From NCBI GenBank assembly GCA_963836375.1, contig CAWIJK010000004.1:124001-188000 (forward strand): a DNA stretch of 64,000 nt, given 5' to 3'. Positions 9,381-17,992 of the stretch are shown piece after piece. This DNA is from CAWIJK01 sp963836375 (lineage in GTDB: Bacteria; Actinomycetota; Acidimicrobiia; Acidimicrobiales; RAAP-2). Below the pieces are notes generated by a model. That model was not told where the DNA came from and did no database searches. It saw only the letters and a program-made list of their open reading frames with translations. Position 1 is the first letter of the stretch. The number at the start of each line of letters is the position of its first letter. Both the position numbers and the translations under genes were made by a program.

Positions 9381-9448
9381 CGGCGTCGCCGCGTCGTTGG
9401 CCCGCGGCGTCGCCGCGTCGTTGGCCCGCGGCGTCGCCGCGTCCTTGG
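9381..9448. repeat. 2.8 tandem copies of a 24-bp hairpin-forming unit
   Basis: Copies occupy 9381-9404, 9405-9428 and 9429-9448 (the last partial, one mismatch). Copies are flanked so that 7-bp self-complementary arms form around a one-base centre (CGCGGCG-T-CGCCGCG). They fill most of the gap between the ligase stop and the ribosome-binding site of the SDR gene. Confidence 0.85.
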
Positions 9449-9487
9449 CATGGTCGTTCGCCGCCACGGGCGTCCGCCACGGTCTGC

Positions 9488-11165
9488 TCACCGCGTCACC
9501 CCGTCGGCCCCGACGGACGGGACCGCGTTCGGCGCCCGCCGGGCCCGCCGGGACTCGGCCCGGGCGGCGCCGGCGGCCTTGGCCGCCCGGGCGGCCCGGT
9601 CCCCGAGGGCCCGCTTGTCCACCTTCATCATGGGCGTGAGGGGGAGATCGTCGAGGACGACGACGGCGTCGGGCGCTTTGTAGTCGGCCAGCCGGTCGGC
9701 GCACAACCGGCGCAGGGAGTCGGCGTCGGGCACCCCGGCGGGACCGCCGGTCGGGACGACGAAGGCCACCCCCACCTCGCCCAGCACCGGGTCGGGGGCC
9801 CCGACGACGGCCACCCGGGCCACCCCGGGGTGGCCGGCCAGCACCGCTTCGACCTCGGCCGGGAACACGTTGTAGCCGCCCCGGATATACAGCTCGTTGT
9901 CCCGGCCGGCCAGCGTGAGGTTGCCCTCGGCGTCGAGCGACCCGAAGTCACCGGTGGTGAGCCAGCCGTCGGGGGCGAGGACGGTGGCCGTCGCCTCGGG
10001 GTCGACGACGGCGGCGGCCCCGGTGGCCCCCGGGCGCGACGGCCCGCCCCAGTAGCCGCGCATGACCGCCCCCGAGCGGAGCCGGACCCGGCCGATCCGG
10101 CCCGGCGGCGCCGGGCGGCCGTCCTCGTCGGCCACCACGAGCTCGACCCCGGGCACCGGCCGGCCGACGGTGGTGGCGACCACCTCGTCGCGGTCTTCGG
10201 GTCGGGTCCCGGTCCCGAGGGAGCTCTCGGTGGAGGTGTAGCGCACCACGACAGGCACCCCGAGCCGCCGCCGCATCTCGGCCACCTGGCCCCCCGAGAT
10301 GCGGGCCGCACCGGTCCCGGCGATCCGCAGGGCCGAGAGATCGGCCCGGTCGAGGTCGTCGAGTTCGAGCACCAGGGCCCACTGGGTGGGCACCCCCTGG
10401 GCCACGGTCACCCGCTCGGCCACCATCACCTCGAGCGCGTCGGTCGCCCGCCACGGGGTCGGGGGTGATCACCGTCGTGATCTCGTGGACCATCTCGTCC
10501 CACGCCCGGGTCATGTACCCGACGTGGGCGAAGGGGAGCGGGGAGAGCCGGCGGTCGCCGGGTCGGCTGAGGACGTCGGTGCCGGCGGCGACCGCGGCCA
10601 GGTTTGCGTGGTCGAAGACCGCCCCCTTGGGCCGGCCGGTGGTCCCGCTGGTCCACACCACGGCCACGGGATCGGACGGCTCGGGGCGCTTCACCCGTGT
10701 CGGGCCGGGCCCGTCGAGCGCGGCCGCCACCTCGGCCCGCTCCACCACCGTCCCCGAGGACCCCGGGAGGGTCACCCCGAGCATCGGGTCGACAACGGTC
10801 ACGACCGGGTGGGCCCGGGCCGTGATGCTCTCGAGCTCGGCCGGCCCGAGACGCGGGTTCACCCCGCTCGTCACCGCCCCCAGCGCCATGGCCGCCGCGT
10901 AGCAGACGGCGTAGTCGATCGAGGAGGGCAGGACCAGGCCGACCACGTCACCCCGCCCCACCCCGAGACGCGAGAACAAGCCGGCGACGCCCCGGGCCCC
11001 GCGCTCCCAGTCGGCAAAGGTCATGGCCTGCCGGGAGCACTGCGGCCCCGGACCGTCCGTCGCCGGCTCCACGTAGGCCTCGGTGCCACCGTGGTGGTCA
11101 GCCGCCCAGGCGAGGACCTCCACCGCGCTCCGGAGGGAACCGGGGGAGGTCTGACGGCCCGTCAT
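9488..11165 (-). pseudogene. Fatty-acyl/aryl-CoA synthetase (AMP-binding), frameshifted in the middle
   Basis: From ATG 11165 the protein reads MTGRQTSPGSLRSAV through the P-loop-like AMP-binding motif TSGTTGRPKG and HEITTVITP. The frame is then lost at a run of five G on the + strand (10461-10465). Removing one base gives TVITPTPWRATDALEVMVAERV and joins to the rest: YTSTES, TTGDFGSLD, RDNELYIRGGYNVFP and the C-terminal catalytic-lysine motif MMKVDKRAL, ending at 9488. All hallmark motifs of the ANL superfamily are therefore kept across the two frames. The enzyme would activate a carboxylic acid as acyl-AMP, then acyl-CoA. TACCAT lies 11 nt before the ATG. Confidence 0.85.
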
Positions 11166-11218
11166 GTCGACCGGTGATGGTAACAGGGCACCGCGCCGAC
11201 CCCGGGGGCCGGCGCCGT

Positions 11219-12082
11219 TCAGCGGGGCTCGGGCACCGGCCGGCCCGAGGGGCCCGGGGCCGCCGCCTCGGCCAGCACCGCGTCGGAAAGGGTGGGCCAC
11301 GCCGACGCCGCCCAGGGCCCGAAGGCGGTGTCGGTGAGCACGGCGCAGCCCACGGCGGCGGCCGGGTCGACCCACACGAAGGTCCCGGACCGCCCGAAGT
11401 GGCCGAAGGTCCCCGGGCTGTTGGAGCCTCCGGTCCAGTGCGGGTGCTTGTCGTCGCGCAGCTCGAAGCCCAGCCCCCAGTCGCAGGGGCGCTGGAACCC
11501 GAAGCCTGGGAGCACGCCGTCGAGCCCGGGGAAAGCCACCGTGGTGGCCAGGGCGAGCGTCGCCGGCGCCACCAGGCGCGGCGCCATGAGCTCGGCGGCC
11601 AGGGCCAGGAGGTCCCCGAGGGTCCCGGTCAGCCCGGTGCCCGCCGAGTCGCCCGGACCGAACCGGCAGCCCGACATCGACAGCGGGTCGAGGACGGCCT
11701 CGCGCAGGTAGGTGGCGAACCCGAGGCCGGTGCGCGCCTCGAGGTGGGCGGCCAGCAGCTCGTAGCCGGCGTTCGAGTAGATGCGCCGGCGCCCGGGCGC
11801 AGCCAGCACGGCGTCGCCCGAAAAGGAGAGGCCCGAGGCGTGGGCCAAGAGGTGGGCGACGCTCGAGCCGGGCGGACCGGCGGGGTCCTCGAGGGCCACG
11901 GTGCCCTCCTCGACGGCCACGAGCACGGCCAGGGCCGAGCAGAGCTTGGTCACCGAGGCCCACGGGTACGCCCGGTCCGCGTCCCCCACCACCGCGACCC
12001 GTCCCGTTCCGCCCGGTCCGACCAGCACCCCGGCGGCGACCGAGGAGACCGGCCAGGCCGACACGGCGCTGAGGGAGTCCAC
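11219..12082 (-). CDS. Serine hydrolase of the beta-lactamase / penicillin-binding fold
   Basis: About 287 residues from GTG 12082 (VDSLSAVSAW). The SxxK nucleophile motif is SVTK, followed by the helix LCSALAVLVAVEEG. The second motif YxN appears as YSN (RRIYSNAGYELL). A third-motif region is seen at HFGRSGTFVWVD. This matches the class C beta-lactamase-like family (PF00144), which includes esterases and D-amino peptidases as well as resistance enzymes. No signal peptide or lipobox is evident, so a cytoplasmic esterase/peptidase role is more likely than drug resistance. The start is divergent from cofD with only 41 bp between, so the two genes share a promoter region (TACGCT 8 nt before this start). 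Confidence 0.82.
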   Translation of the reverse strand: MDSLSAVSAWPVSSVAAGVLVGPGGTGRVAVVGDADRAYPWASVTKLCSALAVLVAVEEGTVALEDPAGPPGSSVAHLLAHASGLSFSGDAVLAAPGRRRIYSNAGYELLAAHLEARTGLGFATYLREAVLDPLSMSGCRFGPGDSAGTGLTGTLGDLLALAAELMAPRLVAPATLALATTVAFPGLDGVLPGFGFQRPCDWGLGFELRDDKHPHWTGGSNSPGTFGHFGRSGTFVWVDPAAAVGCAVLTDTAFGPWAASAWPTLSDAVLAEAAAPGPSGRPVPEPR

Positions 12083-12111
12083 TCGGCGCGAGCGTACCGC
12101 CGGGGCCCACG

Positions 12112-12117
12112 TAGGCT
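12112..12117 (+). promoter_or_regulatory. -10 box of cofD, leaderless transcript
   Basis: TAGGCT is followed by exactly six bases and then GTG, placing the transcription start at or beside the start codon. There is no ribosome-binding site. Confidence 0.6.
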
Positions 12118-12123
12118 GACCCC

Positions 12124-13059
12124 GTGCTGGTGGCCCTGGCCGGAGGTGTGGGTGCGGCACGGATGCTCTCGGGCCTCGTCCAGGTGGCCGATCCGGCCTC
12201 TATCACCACCGTCGTGAACACGGGCGACGACATGACGCTGCACGGGCTGCACATCAGCCCGGACATCGACACCGTCACCTACACCCTGGCCGGCATGGAC
12301 AACACCGAGACCGGGTGGGGGATCGCCGGTGAGACCTGGCACGTGATGGCGGCCCTGGGCGAGCTCGGCGGCCCGACCTGGTTCGCCCTCGGTGACCGCG
12401 ACCTGGCCACCCACCTCTACCGGACGGGACGCCTCGACGACGGGGCCACCTTGAGCCAGGTCACGGCCGAGCTGGCCGCCGCCCGCGGCGTGGCCGTGAC
12501 CGTGTTGCCCATGTCCGACGACCCGGTGCGCACCAAGCTGACCGTCACCGTCGAGGGGGCCGAGCGCGAGGTCGACTTCCAGGACTACTTCGTCCGGCTC
12601 CGCCACGACGTCGCGGTGAGTGACATCCGTTTCGACGGGGCGGGGTCGTCGCGCCCGGCTCCGGGCGTGCTCGAGGCGATCGTCCAGGCCGACGTGGTCC
12701 TCGCCTGCCCGTCGAACCCGCTGGTCTCGATCGCCCCGGTCCTGGCCGTCCCCGGCCTCGCCGCCGCGGTGGCCTCCCGCCGCCCCCGGGTCGTCGCCGT
12801 CTCGCCCATCGTGGCCGGCGCCGCCCTCAAGGGACCGGCCGACCGCCTGCTGGCCGAGCTCGGCCACGAGGCCTCGGTGGTCGGCGTGGCCCGGCTCTAC
12901 TCGCCCTGGGCCGGCACCCTGGTCATCGACACGGCCGACCAGTCGATGGCCCCGCTGGTCGAGGCCGAGGGCGTCCGCTGCGTCGTCGCCCCGACCGTGA
13001 TGTCGTCGCCCGAGCGGGCCCGGGCCCTGGCCACCGTGGTGCTCGATGCCCTCGGGTGA
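12124..13059 (+). CDS. cofD: 2-phospho-L-lactate transferase (coenzyme F420 synthesis)
   Basis: This 311-residue protein begins LVALAGGVGAARML, the glycine-rich start typical of CofD/FbiA. It continues with VVNTGDDMTLHGLHISPDIDTV, FALGDRDLATHLYR, the DYFVRLRHDV segment and CPSNPLVSIAPVL near the middle. CofD joins the LPPG-type activated phospholactate (phosphoenolpyruvate-derived in actinobacteria) to the deazaflavin Fo, giving (dehydro-)F420-0. It overlaps cofE by 14 bases, so the two are an operon. Length and motifs are standard. The annotation is firm. Confidence 0.95.
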   Translation: MLVALAGGVGAARMLSGLVQVADPASITTVVNTGDDMTLHGLHISPDIDTVTYTLAGMDNTETGWGIAGETWHVMAALGELGGPTWFALGDRDLATHLYRTGRLDDGATLSQVTAELAAARGVAVTVLPMSDDPVRTKLTVTVEGAEREVDFQDYFVRLRHDVAVSDIRFDGAGSSRPAPGVLEAIVQADVVLACPSNPLVSIAPVLAVPGLAAAVASRRPRVVAVSPIVAGAALKGPADRLLAELGHEASVVGVARLYSPWAGTLVIDTADQSMAPLVEAEGVRCVVAPTVMSSPERARALATVVLDALG

Positions 13060-13813
13060 GCCCCGGCCCCCCCGCCCGGCGGTGCACCCCCCCGCGGCCC
13101 TCCAGGTCCTGCCGTTGACCGGCGTGGCCGAGGTCCGCCCGGGCGACGACCTGGCCGCGGTGCTGGGGGACGCCCTGGCGCCGGCCCTCGGGGGTGCCCC
13201 GACGCTCGAGCAGGGCGACGTTGTGGTGGTGACCCAGAAGATCGTCTCGAAGGCCGAGGGTCGGGTGGTCCCGATCGACGCCGACGATCCGGCGGCCAAG
13301 GTGGCGCTGGTCGAACGGGAGGCCACCCGGGTCCTGCGGCGGCGGGGCGACCTGCTCATCACCGAGACCCCCCAGGGCTTCGTGTGCGCCAACGCCGGTG
13401 TCGACCTGTCGAACATGGCCGAGGGGACGGCCGCCCTGCTCCCCCTCGACGCCGACCGCTCGGCCCGTCGGGTCCGGGCCGGCCTGGAGCGGCGCCTCGG
13501 CGTCGAGGTCGGGGTCATCGTCTCGGACACCTTCGGGCGGCCCTGGCGTCAGGGGGTCACCGACGTGGCCATCGGCTGCGCCGGGGTGGCCGCCGTCGTC
13601 GACCTGCGCGGGACCGCCGACGCCGCCGGCCGGGAGCTGACGGCGACCGAGATCTGTGTGGTCGACGAGCTGGCCGGCGCGGCCGAACTGGTCATGGGCA
13701 AGGACCGCCACGTCCCGGCGGCGGTCGTCCGCGGCGTGCCGTCGTCGTGGCTGCGCCCCTCGTCGGTCGCCGCCGAGGTCGTCCGGACCCCGGCCGAGGA
13801 CCTCTTCCGCTGA
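13046..13813 (+). CDS. cofE: Coenzyme F420-0:L-glutamate ligase
   Basis: This 255-residue protein has the CofE motifs VVVTQKIVSKAEGR, CANAGVDLSN, VSDTFGRPWR, DVAIGCAGV and KDRHVPAAVVRG. It adds glutamates to F420-0 using GTP. In mycobacteria the homologue FbiB has an extra nitroreductase-like FMN domain that reduces dehydro-F420-0; here the protein stops at the end of the ligase domain, so that step needs another gene outside the window. The ATG overlaps the end of cofD; later GTG codons at 13056 and 13081 are possible starts because the first 15 residues are Pro-rich and poorly conserved. Confidence 0.94.
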   Translation: MPSGEPRPPRPAVHPPAALQVLPLTGVAEVRPGDDLAAVLGDALAPALGGAPTLEQGDVVVVTQKIVSKAEGRVVPIDADDPAAKVALVEREATRVLRRRGDLLITETPQGFVCANAGVDLSNMAEGTAALLPLDADRSARRVRAGLERRLGVEVGVIVSDTFGRPWRQGVTDVAIGCAGVAAVVDLRGTADAAGRELTATEICVVDELAGAAELVMGKDRHVPAAVVRGVPSSWLRPSSVAAEVVRTPAEDLFR

Positions 13814-13816
13814 TCC

Positions 13817-13839
13817 TGCTGGTCCTCCAGGGACCAGCA
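13817..13839. terminator. Hairpin between convergent cofE and epimerase gene
   Basis: TGCTGGTCC (13817-13825) pairs with GGACCAGCA (13831-13839) around a 5-nt loop, directly after the cofE stop and before the convergent stop at 13853. Confidence 0.65.
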
Positions 13840-13852
13840 CGGGCAGGGGCGT

Positions 13853-14803
13853 CTAGCGGGAGGCGGCCCGCACCGACTCGAGCACGGCCGCGGTGCCCGT
13901 CGGCAGGTCGGTCCAGGGCTTCCAGCCGAGCTGGATCGACGCCCGCTCGACGTCGAGCACGTTGCGCAGGACCTCGCCGGTCCGGAGGGGCGCGTAGACC
14001 GGCGGCCGGTCCACCCCGGCCGCCGCGGCCATCACCGCGTAGAGCTCGTTGACCGTGGTCTCGGTGCCGGTCCCGATGTTGCAGACGAGGCCCCCGCCCT
14101 TGCCGGCGGCCCGGACGAAGGCGTCGACCACGTCGTCGACGAACACGAAGTCCCGGGTCTGGTTCCCGTCGCCGTAGATGGTGACCGGTTCTTGGCCGAG
14201 CAGGCGGTTGGCGAAAATGGCCACCACCCCCGCCTCCCCGTGGGGGTCCTGGCGCGGCCCGTAGACGTTGGCCAGGGCGACGGCGGAGAACTCGAGCGCG
14301 TGGAGCTCGCGGTAGGCCACCAGGTAGTCGAGGACCGCCTTCTTGGACACCCCGTAGGGAGAGAGCGGCCGGTGGGGCAGCGACTCGCGCGCCGGGAGGT
14401 CCTCGTCCGCCGGCTCGCCGTAGAGGGTGCCACCGCTCGCCGCGAACACGATCCGCTCGGTGCCGGCCGCCCGGGCCCCCTCGAGCACGTTGATCGAGCC
14501 GATGATGTTGACGTCGGCGTCGAGGGCCGGCTGCTCGACCGACACCCGCACGTCGGCCTGGGCCGCCAGGTGGAAGATCACCTGGGGCCGTCGACGGACC
14601 ACCAGGTCGACGACCTCGGGGAGGCGGATGTCGAGCTGGTGGATGGTGAGGGCCCCGCCGGCCGTCGAGCGGGCGTCGGCCAGGTTCACCAGTGACCCGC
14701 TCGAGAGGTCGTCGACCACGTCGACCTCGTGGCCCTCGGCGAGGAGCCGGTCGACCAGGGTCGAACCGATGAAACCGGCACCACCGGTCACCAAGGCGCG
14801 CAT
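13853..14803 (-). CDS. UDP-glucose 4-epimerase-like NAD-dependent epimerase
   Basis: The 316-residue protein has the Rossmann motif GGAGFIG (7-13), AASGGTLYGE at the active-site serine region and YGVSK (150-154) as the catalytic Tyr/Lys pair. The VYGPRQDPHGEAGVV and YGDGNQTRDFVFVDDVV segments are typical of the GalE/WbpP group acting on UDP-hexoses. It sits 12 bp downstream of a sugar-1-phosphate nucleotidyltransferase gene on the same strand, so both likely feed activated sugars to envelope glycan synthesis. The exact substrate (UDP-Glc/Gal or the GlcNAc/GlcA forms) is not decidable here. Confidence 0.87.
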   Translation of the reverse strand: MRALVTGGAGFIGSTLVDRLLAEGHEVDVVDDLSSGSLVNLADARSTAGGALTIHQLDIRLPEVVDLVVRRRPQVIFHLAAQADVRVSVEQPALDADVNIIGSINVLEGARAAGTERIVFAASGGTLYGEPADEDLPARESLPHRPLSPYGVSKKAVLDYLVAYRELHALEFSAVALANVYGPRQDPHGEAGVVAIFANRLLGQEPVTIYGDGNQTRDFVFVDDVVDAFVRAAGKGGGLVCNIGTGTETTVNELYAVMAAAAGVDRPPVYAPLRTGEVLRNVLDVERASIQLGWKPWTDLPTGTAAVLESVRAASR

Positions 14804-14815
14804 CGAGCCCGCCCG

Positions 14816-15892
14816 CTACCCGGGGACCCGCTCGCCGTCGACCAGGGTGCCCGAGGGCACCACTGCGTCGAAGCCCAGGACCGACACCGGGCGGACGTCG
14901 CAGCGCTCGCCCACCGTCGAGCCGGGACCGAGCACCGACCCGGCCACGGTCGAGCCGGTGGCCACCCGGGCCCCGGCCAGCAGGACCGACCCGGTGACCG
15001 TGGCGTTCGGCTCGATCACGCAGCCGGCGGCCAGCACCGAGGACTCGACGGTGGCCCCCTCGGCGATCTCGACGCCGTCGCCCAGGTAGCAGGCGCCGAG
15101 GACCGTGCCCTTCACGATGGGTGACCCCGACGTCCACCAGCCGCCGTCGGCCCGGTGGGCGCCGGGCACCGGGGGCCCGCCCCGTCGGCCCTCCACCAGG
15201 TCGCGGTGGGCCTGGAGGTAGGCGGCCGGCGTCCCGGTGTCGAGCCAGTAGGCGTCGTCGGCCCGGGCGTAGAGCCGGCCCTCTCGCACCATGGCCGGGA
15301 AGGTCTCGCGTTCGATCGACACCCGGCGGCCGGTCGGGATCCGCCCGAGCACCGAGGGTTCGAGCACGTAGGTCCCGGCGTTGATCAGGTTGGTCGGTGC
15401 CTCCTCGCGCGGCGGCTTCTCGATGAAGGCGGTGACCCGGCCCCGCCGGTCGGTGGGGACGACCCCGAAGGCCGAGGGGTCGGGGACCGGCGTGAGGTGG
15501 ATGGTCCCCTCGGCCCCGCGCGACCGGTGGAAGTCGACCAACCCGCTCATGTCGAAGTCGGTCAGCACGTCGCCGTTCACGACCACGAAGGTCTCGGCGA
15601 CCCGGCCGAAGTCGGCAGCGAAGCGCACGGCGCCGGCGGTGTCGAGCGGCTCGGGCTCGACGGCATAGGAGAGCCGCACCCCCGCCACCGTGCCCCCGGG
15701 GTAGGCGGACCGGAAGGCGTCGGGGAGGTAGCCGAGCGAGAGGATCGCCTCGTCGATGCCGTGGCCGGCCAGGTGGCCCAGCACCCGCTCGATCATCGGC
15801 TCCTCGACGATCGGGAGCATCTGCTTGGGGGCGCTGAGGGTGAGCGGCCGCAGGCGGGTGCCCTCCCCGCCCACCAGGACGATGGCCTTCAC
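14816..15892 (-). CDS. Sugar-1-phosphate nucleotidyltransferase with left-handed beta-helix tail (mannose-1-phosphate guanylyltransferase-like)
   Basis: The 358-residue protein begins MKAIVLVGGEGTRLRPLT, the pyrophosphorylase signature, with PKQMLPI containing the conserved lysine. VNGDVLTDFDM and FIEKPPREE follow. The C-terminal 110 residues form a hexapeptide-repeat region (GDGVEIAEGATVESSVLAAGC-like steps) as in GDP-mannose and glucose-1-phosphate nucleotidyltransferases. In mycobacteria the homologue ManB/ManC makes GDP-mannose for mannolipids and protein O-mannosylation. The order nucleotidyltransferase-epimerase suggests a two-gene operon. Preference for GTP over UTP or dTTP cannot be proved from sequence. 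Confidence 0.85.
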   Translation of the reverse strand: MKAIVLVGGEGTRLRPLTLSAPKQMLPIVEEPMIERVLGHLAGHGIDEAILSLGYLPDAFRSAYPGGTVAGVRLSYAVEPEPLDTAGAVRFAADFGRVAETFVVVNGDVLTDFDMSGLVDFHRSRGAEGTIHLTPVPDPSAFGVVPTDRRGRVTAFIEKPPREEAPTNLINAGTYVLEPSVLGRIPTGRRVSIERETFPAMVREGRLYARADDAYWLDTGTPAAYLQAHRDLVEGRRGGPPVPGAHRADGGWWTSGSPIVKGTVLGACYLGDGVEIAEGATVESSVLAAGCVIEPNATVTGSVLLAGARVATGSTVAGSVLGPGSTVGERCDVRPVSVLGFDAVVPSGTLVDGERVPG

Positions 15893-15902
15893 TCCCCGCC
15901 CA

Positions 15903-16793
15903 CTACTTGGTCGTCGCGGTGGTGCCCGACGAAGCCGGCTTGGTCGTCGGCGTCGTCGTGGCCGGCTTGGTGGCCGCGGTGGTCGGGGTGGTGCTCGCGG
16001 GGGTGCTCGACGCCGGGACCGTGGTCGACGGCACGCTCGGGACGACCGTCGAGCCGGTCGGGGTGGACACGGTGGTCGAGCCGGTGGGAGCGGTCGTCGA
16101 CGTCGACGTGCTGTTGGCCGCGTCGAGCAGGGCGATCACCACCGAGCCCGAGGGCCGGGGCGGCGCCTTGGACGCCGGGAGGAAGCCCAGGCTCACCAAC
16201 TGGTTCTGGCTGAAGCGGAGCTGGCCCGGGTCGCCGGTGACCTTGACCGGCTTGGCCTTGGTCAACAGGGCGTTGGACCAAGAGAGCACCTGGACGACCC
16301 CCTTCTGGCCGGCGTCGGGCGTCCCCTTGGGGCAGGCCTCCCCGTTGGTGTAGACGGGCCCGCCGGGAATGCGCAGGGTCGAAGACGTGAGCTCCATGGG
16401 CGGGTACCCGTCGACGAACTTGCCGAAGACGGCGTTGGTGCCCGCCTGCTTGGAGCTGAGCGGCTTGATGGTGATCACCCCGCTGCCGGTGGTGAAAAAG
16501 CCGGTCTTGGTGGCCGTCGAGGCGTTCGAGGCCAGTGGCGCGGCCGGGCTGCCGCAGATGTCGGCCTGGTAGCCGGCGTACCAGGTGGTCCCCACGGTCG
16601 GTTGCACGGTGGACGACGACGACGACGAGCCGTTGCGGTACTCGTAGCGGGCAAACACGACCGAGGCGATCCCGAGGACCACGATGACCACGATCGCCGC
16701 GTACCAGTTCGTCGGCATCTGGGAGCGGTAGCTCCGGCCACCGCCGGTCGCACCGGCACGCTGTACCCACTTACCGGTCGAGTCTCTGGGCAT
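15903..16793 (-). CDS. Membrane-anchored protein with Ser/Thr/Pro-rich C-terminal stalk
   Basis: This 296-residue protein has a basic N-terminus, one transmembrane segment at about residues 30-46 (WYAAIVVIVVLGIASVVF) and an exported domain of about 150 residues with two cysteines (ADICGSP and GEACPKG) that could pair. The last 80 residues are almost all Thr, Ser, Pro and Ala, a likely O-glycosylated wall-spanning stalk. I do not recognise the central domain. It starts 14 bases after the BTAD gene stop, on the same strand; TAGGGT lies 11 nt before the ATG. Location at the cell surface is inferred from topology. Confidence 0.75.
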   Translation of the reverse strand: MPRDSTGKWVQRAGATGGGRSYRSQMPTNWYAAIVVIVVLGIASVVFARYEYRNGSSSSSSTVQPTVGTTWYAGYQADICGSPAAPLASNASTATKTGFFTTGSGVITIKPLSSKQAGTNAVFGKFVDGYPPMELTSSTLRIPGGPVYTNGEACPKGTPDAGQKGVVQVLSWSNALLTKAKPVKVTGDPGQLRFSQNQLVSLGFLPASKAPPRPSGSVVIALLDAANSTSTSTTAPTGSTTVSTPTGSTVVPSVPSTTVPASSTPASTTPTTAATKPATTTPTTKPASSGTTATTK

Positions 16794-16807
16794 GGCGGGA
16801 GCAAACC

Positions 16808-17608
16808 CTACAGCCTGGCGAGCGGCCCCCCTGCGGCGGGGAGGCGCCGTGACAGCGCCCGGTAGAGGGCGGCGGTGTCCGGATGGACCAGGTCACAGGC
16901 AGAGAGGGCGCCCCGGGGACGTGGGCCCCCGGCATCGCCGCCGACGAGCCGGGTCAGCTCGGCCATCACCGACTCGACGCCGGCCGGGTTGCCCTCGGCG
17001 TCGGCCGCCACCAGGAGCACCCGGTAGAGCCGCTCGTCGTAGGGGCTGGCCCGCAGGGCCCGGCGGGCCGCCCACCGGGCTCCCCGGCCGTCGTGTCGCC
17101 CGAGGAGGTGGTCGGCCAAGCGCAGGGCGACGTCGACCACCGCTCCTTCGATCTCGGCGACGAAGCCCTCCAGCACCGCCCAGTCGGGGCTTCGCAGGCC
17201 CTCGAAGGGTCGGCCGCGGACGAGGTCGAGCGCCGCTGTCCATGCGCCGGCCCCCTCGGCGGCGGCCAGGTGGCAGAAGCGTGCCCAGTCGGTGCCGACG
17301 GTCGGCGCCAGCGCGAGGCGTCCGTGGCTCCGGGGGAGGTGGTCGGGCCCGTCGGCCGACCGGCCGAGCGACCGCCGGGCCGCCGAAGCCGTCGAGTGCA
17401 GGGTCGGGGGGGCCGGAAGGCGCTCGGGCCACAGGGCGGTGGCCCAGGCCTCGGTGCTGGCCCCCCGGCGGTGCATGGCCAGGTAGACGACGAGGTCGAG
17501 CGTCCAGGCCCGCTCGAAGGGCCGGTCGGCCCCGCGGACCTCGACCGGTCCGAGCACTGCCACCTCGACGTCGGGTCCGGGCGATGGTCGGGGGCTCGAG
17601 GGGGGCAC
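16808..17608 (-). CDS. BTAD (bacterial transcriptional activator) domain protein, probably a 5'-truncated remnant
   Basis: The protein reads VAVLGPVEVRGADRPFERAWTLDL, a winged-helix OmpR-like domain seen in SARP regulators, followed by the tetratricopeptide-like BTAD (DWARFCHLAA through AALYRALSRRL). In actinobacteria this exact C-terminal pair usually ends a much longer protein with LysM and transmembrane parts. Here the frame upstream is a Pro/Arg-rich stretch with no good start. GTG 17608 and GTG 17563 are candidates and neither has a ribosome-binding site. The mobile element beginning about 230 bp upstream may have removed the 5' half. Function is inferred to be signalling or transcription control, if it is expressed at all. 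Confidence 0.65.
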   Translation of the reverse strand: MPPSSPRPSPGPDVEVAVLGPVEVRGADRPFERAWTLDLVVYLAMHRRGASTEAWATALWPERLPAPPTLHSTASAARRSLGRSADGPDHLPRSHGRLALAPTVGTDWARFCHLAAAEGAGAWTAALDLVRGRPFEGLRSPDWAVLEGFVAEIEGAVVDVALRLADHLLGRHDGRGARWAARRALRASPYDERLYRVLLVAADAEGNPAGVESVMAELTRLVGGDAGGPRPRGALSACDLVHPDTAALYRALSRRLPAAGGPLARL

Positions 17609-17860
17609 CGGAACGAACGGTCGCCCCCGGGGCCGGGTGCGGCCTTGCGTGCGCCCGGCCGCCTCCCCGGCGGCCCGGGCGGGAGCGGCGTCGTGGGGAC
17701 GTCGGCTCGGTCCCGCCCGGGTCCGCCGGGTGCCGAGGGGATGCCGTGAGGCGGCCCGGCCATGGTCGGGGACCGACCTCCCCCGATCGCTTGCCGGCGA
17801 CCTGGCCGGGGCCGGGCCTCGGGCGTGGGCCGCCCCCAAACAGTTAAGTGATTGCTTGAC
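17609..17860. other. Gap between BTAD fragment and mobile element, ending in an ArsR-operator-like dyad
   Basis: High-GC sequence without a supported gene, possibly decayed coding sequence of the BTAD protein. The last 18 bases (17843-17860, GTTAAGTGATTGCTTGAC) are an imperfect dyad matching, 15 of 18 in direct orientation, the sequence before arsR at 20237-20254. Confidence 0.5.
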
Positions 17861-17980
17861 TTTCTGTGGGGACCCCGGCTTTGCACCGTAACCCCCGGTT
17901 GCACCCAAATAGCGAATCTTGCACCTAAAATGCCCTGTGGGTTCGGTCGGGTCCGGGCACGGAAACCCACAGGTGTGTGA

Positions 17981-17986
17981 TAGGCT
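17981..17986 (+). promoter_or_regulatory. -10 box of the winged-helix cargo gene, leaderless
   Basis: TAGGCT, six bases, then the GTG start at 17993. No ribosome-binding site is present. Confidence 0.6.
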
Positions 17987-17992
17987 GTAGGG

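Noticed and set aside
9381..9448. CRISPR-like array
   Set aside because: The repeats are contiguous with no spacers, and no cas genes are present.
9339..9704. ORF with ANDAATPR octapeptide repeats
   Set aside because: It is only the translation of the intergenic 24-bp repeat and overlaps the ligase 3' end out of frame; no start signal.
11219..12082. Beta-lactamase as an antibiotic-resistance gene
   Set aside because: The motifs fit the broad family, but there is no signal peptide, so esterase or peptidase activity is more likely.
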